Source: Streptomyces sp. NBC_00178 | GTDB taxonomy: Bacteria; Actinomycetota; Actinomycetes; Streptomycetales; Streptomycetaceae | Assembly: GCF_036206005.1 (NCBI RefSeq) | Contig: NZ_CP108143.1 | Span: forward strand, 4,989,501-5,053,500 | DNA length: 64,000 nucleotides | Direction: 5' to 3' | In this document: positions 52,383 through 61,183 of the stretch, one piece after another | How the letters are laid out: every line of letters begins with the position of its first letter | Position numbering within the stretch: the stretch's first letter is position 1 | Notes under the pieces: generated by a model | What the model saw: only the letters and a program-made list of their open reading frames with translations | The model's database searches: none | Told to the model about the DNA's origin: nothing | Translations under genes and position numbers: made by a program

Positions 52383-53486
52383 ATGAGCGAACAGAGCAGG
52401 AGCACCGGCCGAATACGCGGCACCGGCAGCCGCCGGAAGAGGGCCTCCAAGGGCCGCCGCGTGAAGACCCTCGCCCTGTGGGGCGCCGCCGGCCTGGTGG
52501 TCCTCGGGGGAGCCGGGGCCGGATACGCCTACGTCACGCTCAACGGGAACCTCGAGGCCGTCGACATCGACGCCGCGCTCGGCAGCGACCGTCCGCACGA
52601 CGCCGACGACGGATCCGAGGACATCCTCGTGCTCGGTTCGGACTCCCGCTCCGGGGCCAACTCGCAGTACGGCGAGGACGGGGGCGGTGCCCGGTCGGAC
52701 ACCGCGATGGTCGTGCACGTCAACCGGGGCCACACCTCGGCGAGTGTGGTCTCCGTCCCGCGCGACACCCTCGTCGACCGCCCCGCCTGCGCGAGCGACA
52801 CCGGCGGCGGGCAGGTCGGCGCGGAGCACCACGCCATGTTCAACACGGCGTACGAGGTCGGCGGACCGGCCTGCGCGGTGAAGACCGTCGAGGCGATGTC
52901 GGGCATCCGCATGGACCACTACGTGGAGGTCGACTTCACCGGGTTCAAGAAGCTCATCGACGAGCTCGGCGGCGTGGAGATCACCACCTCGCAGGCGATC
53001 GACGACCCCGACAGCCACCTCGCGCTGAAGCCCGGCACCCACACCCTGAGCGGCGAGCAGTCCCTCGGCCTCGTCCGTACCCGGCACGGCGTCGGCGACG
53101 GAAGCGACCTGGGCCGCATCCAGTTGCAGCAGGCGTTCGTGAAGGCCCTGATGGACCAGGCGAAGAGCGTCGGGGTGTTCTCGAGCCCGAAGACGCTCTT
53201 CGGGCTCGCGGACGCGGCCACCAAGGCGCTCACCACCGACTCCGGGCTGGCCTCGGTCAAGAAGCTCACGGGTTTCGCCGACGGGCTCAAGGGCCTCGGC
53301 TCCCGGCACGTCGACATGGTGACGCTGCCCGTCGAGTACGACCCGGAGGATCCCAACCGCGTGCTTCCCCAGGAGAAGGCCGGAGAGCAGGTGTGGGCGG
53401 CGCTCAAGCAGGACAAGCCGGTTCCGGCCTCCGCCACGGCGGAGTCGGCCGGCGACAAGGGCGGGGCCGGAACGGTCGTGCGCTAG
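52383..53486 (+). CDS. LytR-CpsA-Psr (LCP) family cell wall ligase
   Basis: The 367-aa protein has a basic cytoplasmic start, one transmembrane helix (LALWGAAGLVVLGGAGAGYAY near residues 29-50) and an extracellular LCP domain. That domain includes ILVLGSDSRSG, RSDTAMVVHVN, VVSVPRDTLVD, HYVEVDFTGFKKLIDELGG and LVRTRHGVGDGSDLGRIQLQQ, with the arginines that hold the polyprenyl phosphate. LCP enzymes attach teichoic acids or other glycopolymers to peptidoglycan. The tail is low complexity. Confidence 0.95.
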   Translation: MSEQSRSTGRIRGTGSRRKRASKGRRVKTLALWGAAGLVVLGGAGAGYAYVTLNGNLEAVDIDAALGSDRPHDADDGSEDILVLGSDSRSGANSQYGEDGGGARSDTAMVVHVNRGHTSASVVSVPRDTLVDRPACASDTGGGQVGAEHHAMFNTAYEVGGPACAVKTVEAMSGIRMDHYVEVDFTGFKKLIDELGGVEITTSQAIDDPDSHLALKPGTHTLSGEQSLGLVRTRHGVGDGSDLGRIQLQQAFVKALMDQAKSVGVFSSPKTLFGLADAATKALTTDSGLASVKKLTGFADGLKGLGSRHVDMVTLPVEYDPEDPNRVLPQEKAGEQVWAALKQDKPVPASATAESAGDKGGAGTVVR

Positions 53487-53582
53487 GAACGCGCCGGGCT
53501 CCCGGCCGACCGCTTTCCGTCACCGCGCGGTCGCCCAGCGTTCCCCGCGGGCGGGGGGAATACACACGGCCGGGTCCTCGTT

Positions 53583-53611
53583 TTGGGAGATACGGCCGGT
53601 CCTGGCAGACT
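53583..53611 (+). promoter_or_regulatory. Possible rpmE promoter
   Basis: TTGGGA and CAGACT are separated by 17 bp, about 75 bp before the rpmE start. The match to a sigma-70-type promoter is moderate. Confidence 0.3.
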
Positions 53612-53685
53612 GGTACGTCGGCCCCGGTTCACGGACGCGCAATCCGCGCGAACGACCCGGAGCCCTCCCGAACCTAGGAGACACC

Positions 53686-53910
53686 TTGAAGCGCGAGATC
53701 CACCCCCAGTACGTCGAGACGCAGGTCAGCTGCACCTGTGGTGCGTCGTTCACCACCCGGAGCACCCTCGAGGGCGGCGCCATCCGCGCCGACGTCTGCT
53801 CCGAGTGCCACCCGTTCTACACGGGCAAGCAGAAGATCCTCGACACCGGCGGCCGCGTGGCCCGCTTCGAGGCCCGCTTCGGCAAGGCTGCCGGCTCCGC
53901 CAGCAAGTAG
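53686..53910 (+). CDS. rpmE: Ribosomal protein L31, zinc-binding (C+) form
   Basis: The 74-aa protein starts at TTG 53686 after CCTAGGAG. It keeps the zinc cysteines (VSCTCGASF and VCSECHPFYTGKQ), so it is the zinc form that Streptomyces replaces with a cysteine-free paralogue under Zur control in zinc starvation. It belongs to the 50S subunit. Confidence 0.97.
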   Translation: MKREIHPQYVETQVSCTCGASFTTRSTLEGGAIRADVCSECHPFYTGKQKILDTGGRVARFEARFGKAAGSASK

Positions 53911-53920
53911 CGAGCCACTG

Positions 53921-53967
53921 CGCCGGTTCCCGACGCCCTCCAACGGGCGCCGGGACCGGCGTTTTTT
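53921..53967 (+). terminator. Intrinsic terminator of rpmE
   Basis: A GC-rich stem, CGCCGGTTCCCGACGCCC pairing with GGGCGCCGGGACCGGCG, is followed by a run of six T residues, unusual in this GC-rich genome. Confidence 0.9.
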
Positions 53968-54066
53968 CCGGCTCCGCCGCCGGTCGTCCCTCCCCGGGGC
54001 GCACCGGCGGCGGCCCGCCGCCCAGGCAGCCCGCAGACGTATGACGCAGAAACCAGGAGCCCGAAG

Positions 54067-55143
54067 ATGTTCGAGGCGGTCGAGGAACTGATCGGCGAGC
54101 ACGCCGATCTCGAGAAGAAGCTCGCCGACCCGTCGGTCCACGCCGACCAGGCCAACGCGCGCAAGCTCAACAAGCGCTACGCGGAGCTGACCCCGATCGT
54201 CTCCACGTACCGGTCCTGGAAGCAGACCGGCGACGACATCGGGACCGCGCGCGAATTCGCCGCCGACGACCCGGACTTCGCCGCCGAGGTCAAGGTGCTG
54301 GAGAAGCAGCGTGAGGAGATCACCGAGAAGCTCCGGCTCCTGCTCGTCCCGCGCGACCCCAGCGACGACAAGGACGTGCTGCTGGAGATCAAGGCGGGAG
54401 CGGGCGGCGACGAGTCGGCCCTCTTCGCCGGCGACCTGCTGCGCATGTACCTGCGCTACGCCGAGCGCGTGGGCTGGAAGACCGAGATCATCGACTCCAC
54501 CGAGTCCGAGCTCGGCGGATACAAGGACGTCCAGGTCGCGGTCAAGACCAAGGGCGGCAACGGTGCGACCGAGCCCGGCCAGGGCGTCTGGGCGCGGATG
54601 AAGTACGAGGGCGGCGTGCACCGCGTGCAGCGCGTGCCCTCCACCGAGTCCCAGGGCCGCATCCACACCTCGGCCGCCGGTGTGCTCGTCACGCCCGAGG
54701 CGGAGGAGGTCGACGTGGAGATCCACGCCAACGACCTCCGCATCGACGTCTACCGCTCCTCCGGCCCCGGCGGCCAGTCCGTCAACACCACGGACTCCGC
54801 GGTGCGCATCACGCACCTGCCGACCGGCGTGGTCGCCTCCTGCCAGAACGAGAAGAGCCAGCTCCAGAACAAGGAGCAGGCCATGCGCATCCTGCGCTCC
54901 CGCCTGCTGGCCGCCGCCCAGGAGGCCGCCGAGCAGGAGGCATCCGACGTGCGCCGCAGCCAGGTGCGCACCGTGGACCGGTCCGAGAAGATCCGGACGT
55001 ACAACTTCCCGGAAAACCGCATCTCGGACCACCGCGTCGGCTTCAAGGCGTACAACTTGGACCAGGTGCTCGACGGCGACCTCGACGCGGTCATCCAGGC
55101 CTGCGTCGACGCCGACTCGGCAGCCAAGCTCGCCTCCGCGTAA
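54067..55143 (+). CDS. prfA: Peptide chain release factor 1
   Basis: The 358-aa class I release factor has the GGQ loop in SSGPGGQSVNTTDSA for peptidyl-tRNA hydrolysis. An N-terminal helical domain comes first and a C-terminal RF-1 domain (VDRSEKIRTYNFPENRISDH) is present. It reads UAA and UAG. The gene is followed by prmC, which methylates the GGQ glutamine. Confidence 0.97.
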   Translation: MFEAVEELIGEHADLEKKLADPSVHADQANARKLNKRYAELTPIVSTYRSWKQTGDDIGTAREFAADDPDFAAEVKVLEKQREEITEKLRLLLVPRDPSDDKDVLLEIKAGAGGDESALFAGDLLRMYLRYAERVGWKTEIIDSTESELGGYKDVQVAVKTKGGNGATEPGQGVWARMKYEGGVHRVQRVPSTESQGRIHTSAAGVLVTPEAEEVDVEIHANDLRIDVYRSSGPGGQSVNTTDSAVRITHLPTGVVASCQNEKSQLQNKEQAMRILRSRLLAAAQEAAEQEASDVRRSQVRTVDRSEKIRTYNFPENRISDHRVGFKAYNLDQVLDGDLDAVIQACVDADSAAKLASA

Positions 55144-55188
55144 GCGCCACCGCCCCGCCCCGCTCGTGAACCCGTACGGAGAACCGCG

Positions 55189-56034
55189 ATGAACCTGCTG
55201 CTCGCCGAGGTGGCCCAGGCCACCCAGCGGCTGGCCGACGCCGGTGTCCCCTCCCCGCGATTCGACGCCGAGGAACTCGCCGCGTTCGTGCACGGGGTCA
55301 AGCGGGGCCAGCTGCACAACGTGCCGGACGCCGACTTCGACGCCCGCTACTGGGAGACGATCGCGCGCCGCGAGGCCCGCGAGCCGCTCCAGCACATCAC
55401 CGGCCGCGCCTTCTTCCGCTACCTCGAACTCCAGGTGGGCCCCGGGGTCTTCGTCCCCCGCCCGGAGACGGAATCGGTCGTCGGCTGGGCGATAGACGCC
55501 GTCCGCGCGATGGACGTCGTCGAACCGCTGATCGTCGACCTGTGCACCGGATCGGGCGCGATCGCCCTCGCCATGGCGCAGGAGGTCCCGCGCTCGCGCG
55601 TGCACGCCGTCGAGCTGTCCGAGGACGCCCTCAGGTGGACCCGGAAGAACGCCGAGGGGTCCAGGGTCACCGTGCACCGCGGCGACGCCCTGAGCGCCCT
55701 CCCGGAGCTCGACGGCCAGGTCGACCTGGTGATCTCCAACCCGCCCTACATCCCGCTCACCGAGTGGGAGTACGTGGCGCCCGAGGCCCGCGACCACGAC
55801 CCGCAGATGGCGCTGTTCTCCGGCGAGGACGGACTCGACACCATCCGCGGCATCGAGCGCACCGCGCACCGGCTGCTCCGCCCCGGCGGGCTCGTCGTCA
55901 TCGAGCACGCCGACACCCAGGGCGGCCAGGTGCCGTGGATCTTCACCGAGGAGCGGGGCTGGGCCGACGCCGCCGACCACCCCGACCTGAACAACCGGCC
56001 CCGGTTCGCGACCGCCCGCAAGGCCATGCCGTGA
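55189..56034 (+). CDS. prmC: Release factor glutamine methyltransferase
   Basis: The 281-aa SAM-dependent enzyme has an N-terminal helical domain, the SAM loop LIVDLCTGSGAIALAMA and the catalytic motif LVISNPPYIPL. It methylates the GGQ glutamine of RF1 and RF2. It lies 45 bp after prfA, the conserved arrangement. Confidence 0.96.
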   Translation: MNLLLAEVAQATQRLADAGVPSPRFDAEELAAFVHGVKRGQLHNVPDADFDARYWETIARREAREPLQHITGRAFFRYLELQVGPGVFVPRPETESVVGWAIDAVRAMDVVEPLIVDLCTGSGAIALAMAQEVPRSRVHAVELSEDALRWTRKNAEGSRVTVHRGDALSALPELDGQVDLVISNPPYIPLTEWEYVAPEARDHDPQMALFSGEDGLDTIRGIERTAHRLLRPGGLVVIEHADTQGGQVPWIFTEERGWADAADHPDLNNRPRFATARKAMP

Positions 56035-56092
56035 CCACCGGGACGCCCGGACCGCACGACCCCTACCCGTACATGCCCGAGGAGGCCGGCTG

Positions 56093-56740
56093 ATGGCACG
56101 GCGATACGACTGCAACGACGCGACCGACCGTACGACCGGCCTGCGTGAAGCCGCGTCCGCCGTCCGCCGCGGCGAACTGGTCGTGCTGCCCACCGACACC
56201 GTCTACGGCATCGGTGCGGACGCCTTCAGCACCGAGGGCGTCGCCGACCTCCTCGACGCCAAGGGCCGCGGCCGCAACATGCCCACCCCCGTCCTGATCG
56301 GGTCCCCGAACACCCTGCACGGCCTGGTCACCGACTTCTCCGAGCAGGCGTGGGAGCTCGTCGACGCGTTCTGGCCCGGCGCCCTCACGCTCGTCGCCAG
56401 GCACCAGCCGTCGCTCCAGTGGGACCTCGGCGACACCCGCGGCACCGTCGCCGTCCGGATGCCCCTGCACCCCGTCGCCATCGAGCTGCTGACGGAGGTC
56501 GGCCCGATGGCCGTCTCCAGCGCCAACCTCACCGGACACCCCTCTCCCGAGGACTGCGACGCCGCCCAGGACATGCTCGGCGACAGCGTCTCCGTCTACC
56601 TCGACGGCGGCCCGACCCCCGGCATCGTGCCGTCCTCGATCGTCGACGTCACCGGCAGGATCCCCGTGCTGCTCCGGGCCGGCGCACTCTCGGCCGAGGA
56701 ACTCCGCAAGGTGGTACCCGACCTCGAGGTGGCCAATTGA
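56093..56740 (+). CDS. L-threonylcarbamoyladenylate synthase (TsaC/Sua5/YwlC)
   Basis: The 215-aa YrdC-domain protein (LVVLPTDTVYGIGADAFS, KGRGRNMPTPVLIGS, FWPGALTLVARH, VAVRMPLHPVAIELL) forms threonylcarbamoyl-AMP for the t6A37 modification of ANN-decoding tRNAs. It overlaps the next gene by four bases. Confidence 0.93.
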   Translation: MARRYDCNDATDRTTGLREAASAVRRGELVVLPTDTVYGIGADAFSTEGVADLLDAKGRGRNMPTPVLIGSPNTLHGLVTDFSEQAWELVDAFWPGALTLVARHQPSLQWDLGDTRGTVAVRMPLHPVAIELLTEVGPMAVSSANLTGHPSPEDCDAAQDMLGDSVSVYLDGGPTPGIVPSSIVDVTGRIPVLLRAGALSAEELRKVVPDLEVAN

Positions 56741-57378
56741 CCGCCCCTGAGGGGCGTGGCATAGCGGGGCAGCACGACGCCTTCCGCATCCTCCACGTCA
56801 GCACCGGCAACGTCTGCCGCTCGCCCATCACCGAGCGGCTGACCCGCCACGCCCTCATGGACCGCCTCGGTGATCCGCTGAGCGGCGGACTCATCGTGGA
56901 GAGCGCGGGCACCTGGGGACACGAGGGCGCGCCCATGGAGGCCAACGCCGAGGTCGTCCTCGCCGACTTCGGCGCCGACGCCTCCGGCTTCGTCGGCCGC
57001 GAACTCCTCGACGAGCACGTGATCCGCGCCGACCTGGTGCTGACCGCCACCCGCGACCACCGGGCCCAGGTCATCTCCATGGGCCACTCCGCGGGCCTGC
57101 GGACCTTCACGCTCAAGGAGTTCACCCGGCTGGTGCGGGCCATAGACCCCGCGACCCTGCCCGACGCCCGCGAGGAGGGCGTCGTCGAGCGCGCCCGCGC
57201 GCTGGTGCGCGCCGCGGCGGCCCTGCGCGGCTGGCTCCTCGCGCCCACCGCCGAGGCGGACGAGGTCTACGACCCCTACGGCGCCCCGATCACGTTCTTC
57301 CGTTCCATCGGCGACGAGATCAGCCAGGCGCTCGACCCCGTCATGACGGCCCTGACCGGGGTCCGCGCCCCCCACTGA
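56737..57378 (+). CDS. Low-molecular-weight protein tyrosine phosphatase-like protein lacking the nucleophile Cys
   Basis: The 213-aa protein has the LMW-PTP fold. Its P-loop reads HVSTGNVCRSP, whereas active enzymes read V-C-x-G-N-x-C-R-S; Ser22 (codon AGC) replaces the catalytic cysteine while the second Cys and the Arg remain. The C-terminal acid motif is seen only loosely (AIDPATLPDA). I infer a pseudo-phosphatase or altered chemistry. TTG 56737 overlaps the upstream stop as TTGA, suggesting coupled translation with tsaC. Confidence 0.82.
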   Translation: MTAPEGRGIAGQHDAFRILHVSTGNVCRSPITERLTRHALMDRLGDPLSGGLIVESAGTWGHEGAPMEANAEVVLADFGADASGFVGRELLDEHVIRADLVLTATRDHRAQVISMGHSAGLRTFTLKEFTRLVRAIDPATLPDAREEGVVERARALVRAAAALRGWLLAPTAEADEVYDPYGAPITFFRSIGDEISQALDPVMTALTGVRAPH

Positions 57379-57517
57379 AGGACCGCCGCCCCGCGCACTC
57401 CGCACCCGGGTGCGCCGACCGGCGTAGAGGGCCGCACGGCAGCGGGCAGGCAGCCCCGGGCGGGCCTACATTGGATCCGACGCCAGTGCACCCCTCCCTC
57501 AGGCCCGGAGCCGTCAG

Positions 57518-58798
57518 ATGCCGGTCACCACGCCCCTCGCACCCGCAGCCGTCCCCCCGCCGGACACGACCCTGCCGCAGGACTTCCGTGCCCTGCTCCG
57601 CCAGGACCCGGAGATCGGCGGCATCCTGCTGGCCGAGGCCGGCCGGCAGGCGAGCACCCTCCAGCTGATCGCCGCCGAGAACTTCACCTCGCCCGCGGTC
57701 CTCGCGGCCCTCGGCTCCCCGCTCGCCAACAAGTACGCCGAGGGCTACCCCGGAGCCCGCCACCACGGCGGCTGCGAGCAGGCCGACGCCGCCGAGGGCC
57801 TCGCCGTCCGGCGCGCCACGGCGCTTTTCGGGGCCGAGCACGCCAACGTCCAGCCGCACTCGGGGTCCTCCGCCGTCCTCGCCGCGTACGCCGCGCTGCT
57901 GCGCCCAGGCGACACGGTGCTGGCCATGGGCCTTCCGTACGGCGGCCATCTCACCCACGGCGCCCCTGGGAACTTCTCCGGGCGCTGGTTCGAGTTCGTG
58001 GGCTACGGCGTCGACCCCGACAGCGGCCTCATCGACTACGCGCAGGTGCGCGCCCTCGCCCGGGCACGGCGCCCCAAGGCGATCGTCTGCGGCTCGATCT
58101 CCTACCCCAGGCACCCCGACTACGAGCTGTTCCGGGACATCGCCGACGAGGCCGGCGCCTATCTCATCGCCGACGCGGCCCATCCCATGGGACTGATCGC
58201 CGGGGGAGCGGCGCCCAGCCCGGTGCCGTACGCGGACGTGGTCTGCGCGACGACGCACAAGGTGCTGCGCGGGCCCCGCGGCGGCATGATCCTCTGCGGC
58301 GTCGAACTGGCCGAGCGGATCGACCGCGCGGTGTTCCCCTTCACCCAGGGCGGCGCGCAGATGCACACGGTCGCGGCGAAGGCGGTCGCGTTCGGCGAGG
58401 CGGCGACCCCGGCGTACGCGGTGTACGCCCACCGGGTCGTCGCGCACGCCCGGGCGCTCGCGGCCGCCCTGGAGGCCGAGGGCTTCGAGGTGACCACGGG
58501 CGGCACGGACACCCACCTCGTCGTCGCCGACCCCGCCCCCCTGGGCGTGGACGGCCGCACGGCACGCGAGCGGCTGTGCGCGGCGGGGATGGTCCTGGAC
58601 ACCTGCGCGCTGCCCTACGGGGACGCGCGCGGCATCCGGCTCGGCACGGCCGCGGTGACCACCCAGGGGATGGACGAGGACGACATGGCGCGGATCGCCG
58701 GGCTGTTCGGCGCCGCCGTGCGTGAGGAAGGCGACACGGGCCGGCTGCGGGCAGACGTGCGCGCGCTGGCCGAGCGCAATCCGCCGTATCCGGGGTAG
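57518..58798 (+). CDS. glyA: Serine hydroxymethyltransferase
   Basis: The 426-aa PLP enzyme has the Schiff-base lysine in CATTHKVLRGPRGGMI and SHMT signatures LIAAENFTSPAVLAALGS, YAEGYPGARHHGGCEQAD and VQPHSGSSAVLAAYAAL. It moves one-carbon units between serine and glycine with tetrahydrofolate. Streptomyces usually carries more than one glyA; this copy sits at the conserved position before the wecA-like gene. Confidence 0.94.
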   Translation: MPVTTPLAPAAVPPPDTTLPQDFRALLRQDPEIGGILLAEAGRQASTLQLIAAENFTSPAVLAALGSPLANKYAEGYPGARHHGGCEQADAAEGLAVRRATALFGAEHANVQPHSGSSAVLAAYAALLRPGDTVLAMGLPYGGHLTHGAPGNFSGRWFEFVGYGVDPDSGLIDYAQVRALARARRPKAIVCGSISYPRHPDYELFRDIADEAGAYLIADAAHPMGLIAGGAAPSPVPYADVVCATTHKVLRGPRGGMILCGVELAERIDRAVFPFTQGGAQMHTVAAKAVAFGEAATPAYAVYAHRVVAHARALAAALEAEGFEVTTGGTDTHLVVADPAPLGVDGRTARERLCAAGMVLDTCALPYGDARGIRLGTAAVTTQGMDEDDMARIAGLFGAAVREEGDTGRLRADVRALAERNPPYPG

Positions 58799-58894
58799 CC
58801 GGACCATGTGCAACCATCACCCGTGGCTCGGTGTCCTCGTTCATGAGACTAGGGTGTGGGGCTGAGATGGCCGGCGAAATCTGTGGGGCAGCCC

Positions 58895-60256
58895 GTGCGT
58901 GATTACCTGCTGACGCTCTGTGTCACGGCCGCAGTTACCTATCTGCTGACCGGACCCGTGCGGAAGTTCGCCATCGCGGTCGGAGCGATGCCCGCGATCC
59001 GAGCGCGCGACGTACACCGGGAACCGACTCCTCGGCTCGGTGGCATCGCCATGTTCGGCGGACTGTGCGCCGGCCTGATCGTCGCGGACCACCTGTTCAA
59101 CCTGAACGGTGTCTTCGAACTCTCCAACGAGCCCAGGGCGCTGCTCTCCGGTGCCGCCCTGATCTGGCTGATCGGTGTCCTGGACGACAAGTTCGAGATC
59201 GACGCCCTGATCAAGCTCGGCGGACAGATGATCGCCGCCGCGGTCATGGTCATCCAGGGTCTGACGATCCTGTGGCTGCCCATCCCCGGTGTCGGCACGG
59301 TCGCGCTCACCCAGTGGCAGGGCACGCTCCTCACGGTCGCCCTGGTCGTGATCACCATCAACGCGGTCAACTTCGTCGACGGCCTGGACGGCCTCGCGGC
59401 CGGCATGGTGTGCATCGCCTCCGCGGCGTTCTTCCTGTACACCTACCGCCTCTGGTACGGGTACGGGATCGAGGCCGCGGCCCCCGCGACGCTCTTCGCC
59501 GCGATCCTGATGGGCATGTGCCTGGGCTTCCTGCCGCACAACATGCACCCCGCCCGGATCTTCATGGGGGACTCCGGATCGATGCTGATCGGCCTCGTCC
59601 TGGCCGCCGGCGCCATCTCCGTCACCGGTCAGGTCGACCCGGACACGATGAAGCTCTTCGAGGGCAGCGAGCGGCAGGCCACCCACGCGATGCTCCCCGT
59701 CTTCATCCCGCTGCTGCTGCCGCTCACGATCATCGCGATCCCGGCCGCCGACCTCGTGCTGGCCATCGTGCGCCGCACCTGGAACGGGCAGTCGCCGTTC
59801 GCCGCCGACCGCGGGCACCTGCACCACCGGCTGCTGGAGATCGGGCACTCGCACAGCAGGTCCGTGCTGATCATGTACTTCTGGTCCGCGCTGATCGCGT
59901 TCGGCGCCGTCGGCTACTCGGTGCACTCGGCCTCGCTGTGGATCGTGCTGGTCATCGTCGGACTCAGCGCCGTCGGCCTGATCCTCCTGCTCATGCCGCG
60001 CTTCACCCCGCGCGCGCCGCGCTGGGCCGAGGCGTTCGTACCGCCCCGCTACCGGCGCCGCAGGCGCGCGGCTCACCCCGAGGACCCCGCCACGGAGGCC
60101 CTCGACGGCCAACACGGGCCGGGCGGCTCGGAGATGGCCTCCCCGGTACCGGAACGCGCCCCCGTGGCCGTGGGAGTGTCCGGCGTCAACGGCGCGACGG
60201 CCATCGGCCCCCGTTCGCGCTTCGCGGATCGGGACCGGGCCGACTCGTCACGCTGA
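58895..60256 (+). CDS. wecA: Undecaprenyl-phosphate GlcNAc/MurNAc-1-phosphate transferase family (WecA/TagO/Rfe)
   Basis: The 453-aa MraY-superfamily membrane enzyme has about 11 transmembrane helices. Diagnostic loops are VHREPTPRLGGIAMF, GVLDDKFEI (catalytic Asp pair), AVNFVDGLDGLAAG, ARIFMGDSGSM and the HLHHRLLEIGHSHS histidine box. It starts lipid-linked glycopolymer synthesis by loading sugar-1-phosphate on undecaprenyl phosphate. GTG 58895 follows GGGGCAG; GTG 58883 is an alternative. The C-terminal 70 residues are hydrophilic and variable. Confidence 0.93.
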   Translation: MRDYLLTLCVTAAVTYLLTGPVRKFAIAVGAMPAIRARDVHREPTPRLGGIAMFGGLCAGLIVADHLFNLNGVFELSNEPRALLSGAALIWLIGVLDDKFEIDALIKLGGQMIAAAVMVIQGLTILWLPIPGVGTVALTQWQGTLLTVALVVITINAVNFVDGLDGLAAGMVCIASAAFFLYTYRLWYGYGIEAAAPATLFAAILMGMCLGFLPHNMHPARIFMGDSGSMLIGLVLAAGAISVTGQVDPDTMKLFEGSERQATHAMLPVFIPLLLPLTIIAIPAADLVLAIVRRTWNGQSPFAADRGHLHHRLLEIGHSHSRSVLIMYFWSALIAFGAVGYSVHSASLWIVLVIVGLSAVGLILLLMPRFTPRAPRWAEAFVPPRYRRRRRAAHPEDPATEALDGQHGPGGSEMASPVPERAPVAVGVSGVNGATAIGPRSRFADRDRADSSR

Positions 60257-60332
60257 CGGACACGGTGCAGACGCGCCGATACCAGACAAACCGCTGTGAC
60301 GTGCTGCACAGACGCGCGAAGTAACCCTCACG

Positions 60333-60348
60333 TGTGACAGCTGGCACA
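60333..60348. promoter_or_regulatory. Crp-like site 1 upstream of atpI
   Basis: TGTGACAGCTGGCACA matches TGTGA-N6-TCACA with one mismatch. Confidence 0.5.
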
Positions 60349-60378
60349 CTTTCTGAGTAAAGACCTCATCAAATAGTT

Positions 60379-60394
60379 TGTGATAGCGTTCACG
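60379..60394. promoter_or_regulatory. Crp-like site 2 upstream of atpI
   Basis: TGTGATAGCGTTCACG matches TGTGA-N6-TCACA with one mismatch; its centre is 46 bp downstream of site 1. Confidence 0.5.
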
Positions 60395-60520
60395 AAGCCC
60401 GGTGATGAAGCCGAAGGACCTGAGTAGCACGGTCCATTGGTCCGAAACATCCCTCTCGGTCCGGGCCTACGCTCGTCCCTGACGACCACTGCCCACCCCC
60501 TGCCATGCGGAGCAACCGCC

Positions 60521-60958
60521 ATGCCGTCCAACGACGTCCGGACCCTCCTTCAGACCGCCGTGCCCACTGCTGCCGCCGGCGTCGTCGCCGCTGCTGTCAG
60601 CGCCGGCGTCGCGGGCGGCAAGGGGGCCCTGGGTGCGGCGGTCGCGACGCTGGTCGTGATCCTCTTCATGGGGATCGGGCTCGTGGTCCTGCAGCGGACC
60701 GCCAGGTCCCTCCCGCACCTGTTCCAGGCCATGGGGCTGATGCTGTACACGGCGCAGCTCCTCCTTCTGTTCATCTTCGTCGCCGTGTTCAAGGACACGT
60801 CGCTGTTCAACCCGAAGGCCTTCGCGATCACCCTGGTCGCGACGACTCTCGCGTGGATCGGCGCGCAGGCGCGTGCGCACATGAAGGCCAAGATCCTTTA
60901 CGTCGAACCCGAGTCCAGCGACGCCCACCAGCCCAAGAAGACGGGCTCGTCGGCGTGA
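60521..60958 (+). CDS. atpI: ATP synthase-associated protein I
   Basis: The 145-aa membrane protein has four hydrophobic helices (AAGVVAAAVSAGVAGG, VATLVVILFMGIGLVVL, LMLYTAQLLLLFIFVAVF, FAITLVATTLAWIGA). It lies first in the ATP synthase operon, where AtpI assists c-ring assembly. ATG 60521 has GGAGC upstream; the in-frame extension to 60437 is not conserved-looking. Confidence 0.85.
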   Translation: MPSNDVRTLLQTAVPTAAAGVVAAAVSAGVAGGKGALGAAVATLVVILFMGIGLVVLQRTARSLPHLFQAMGLMLYTAQLLLLFIFVAVFKDTSLFNPKAFAITLVATTLAWIGAQARAHMKAKILYVEPESSDAHQPKKTGSSA

Positions 60959-61183
60959 TGGGTAGGGCCGGAATAAGGGCGCTCACCGGAGCCTGCTATC
61001 GTCCGGTTTCAACTGCGGCACTGCGGGCGCGGGCATGTGAGCTGACGCCTGCTCGATCGCGAGGCTCATTGCCTGACTGCCGCTCACACATCCGTAACAC
61101 CAGTCCAGTGCCGAACCGCGGCCGCGTGCCGCGCCGACACATCGAGGTTGCCGTACCTATGCGCCACGCTGAAGGAGCCCGCG

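Larger units (their letters stand above)
60257..60520 (+). promoter_or_regulatory. atp operon promoter region
   Basis: This 264-bp gap is notably AT-richer than its surroundings (60345-60395) and carries two Crp-like palindromes described separately. It is the natural site of the main atp operon promoter. Confidence 0.6.
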
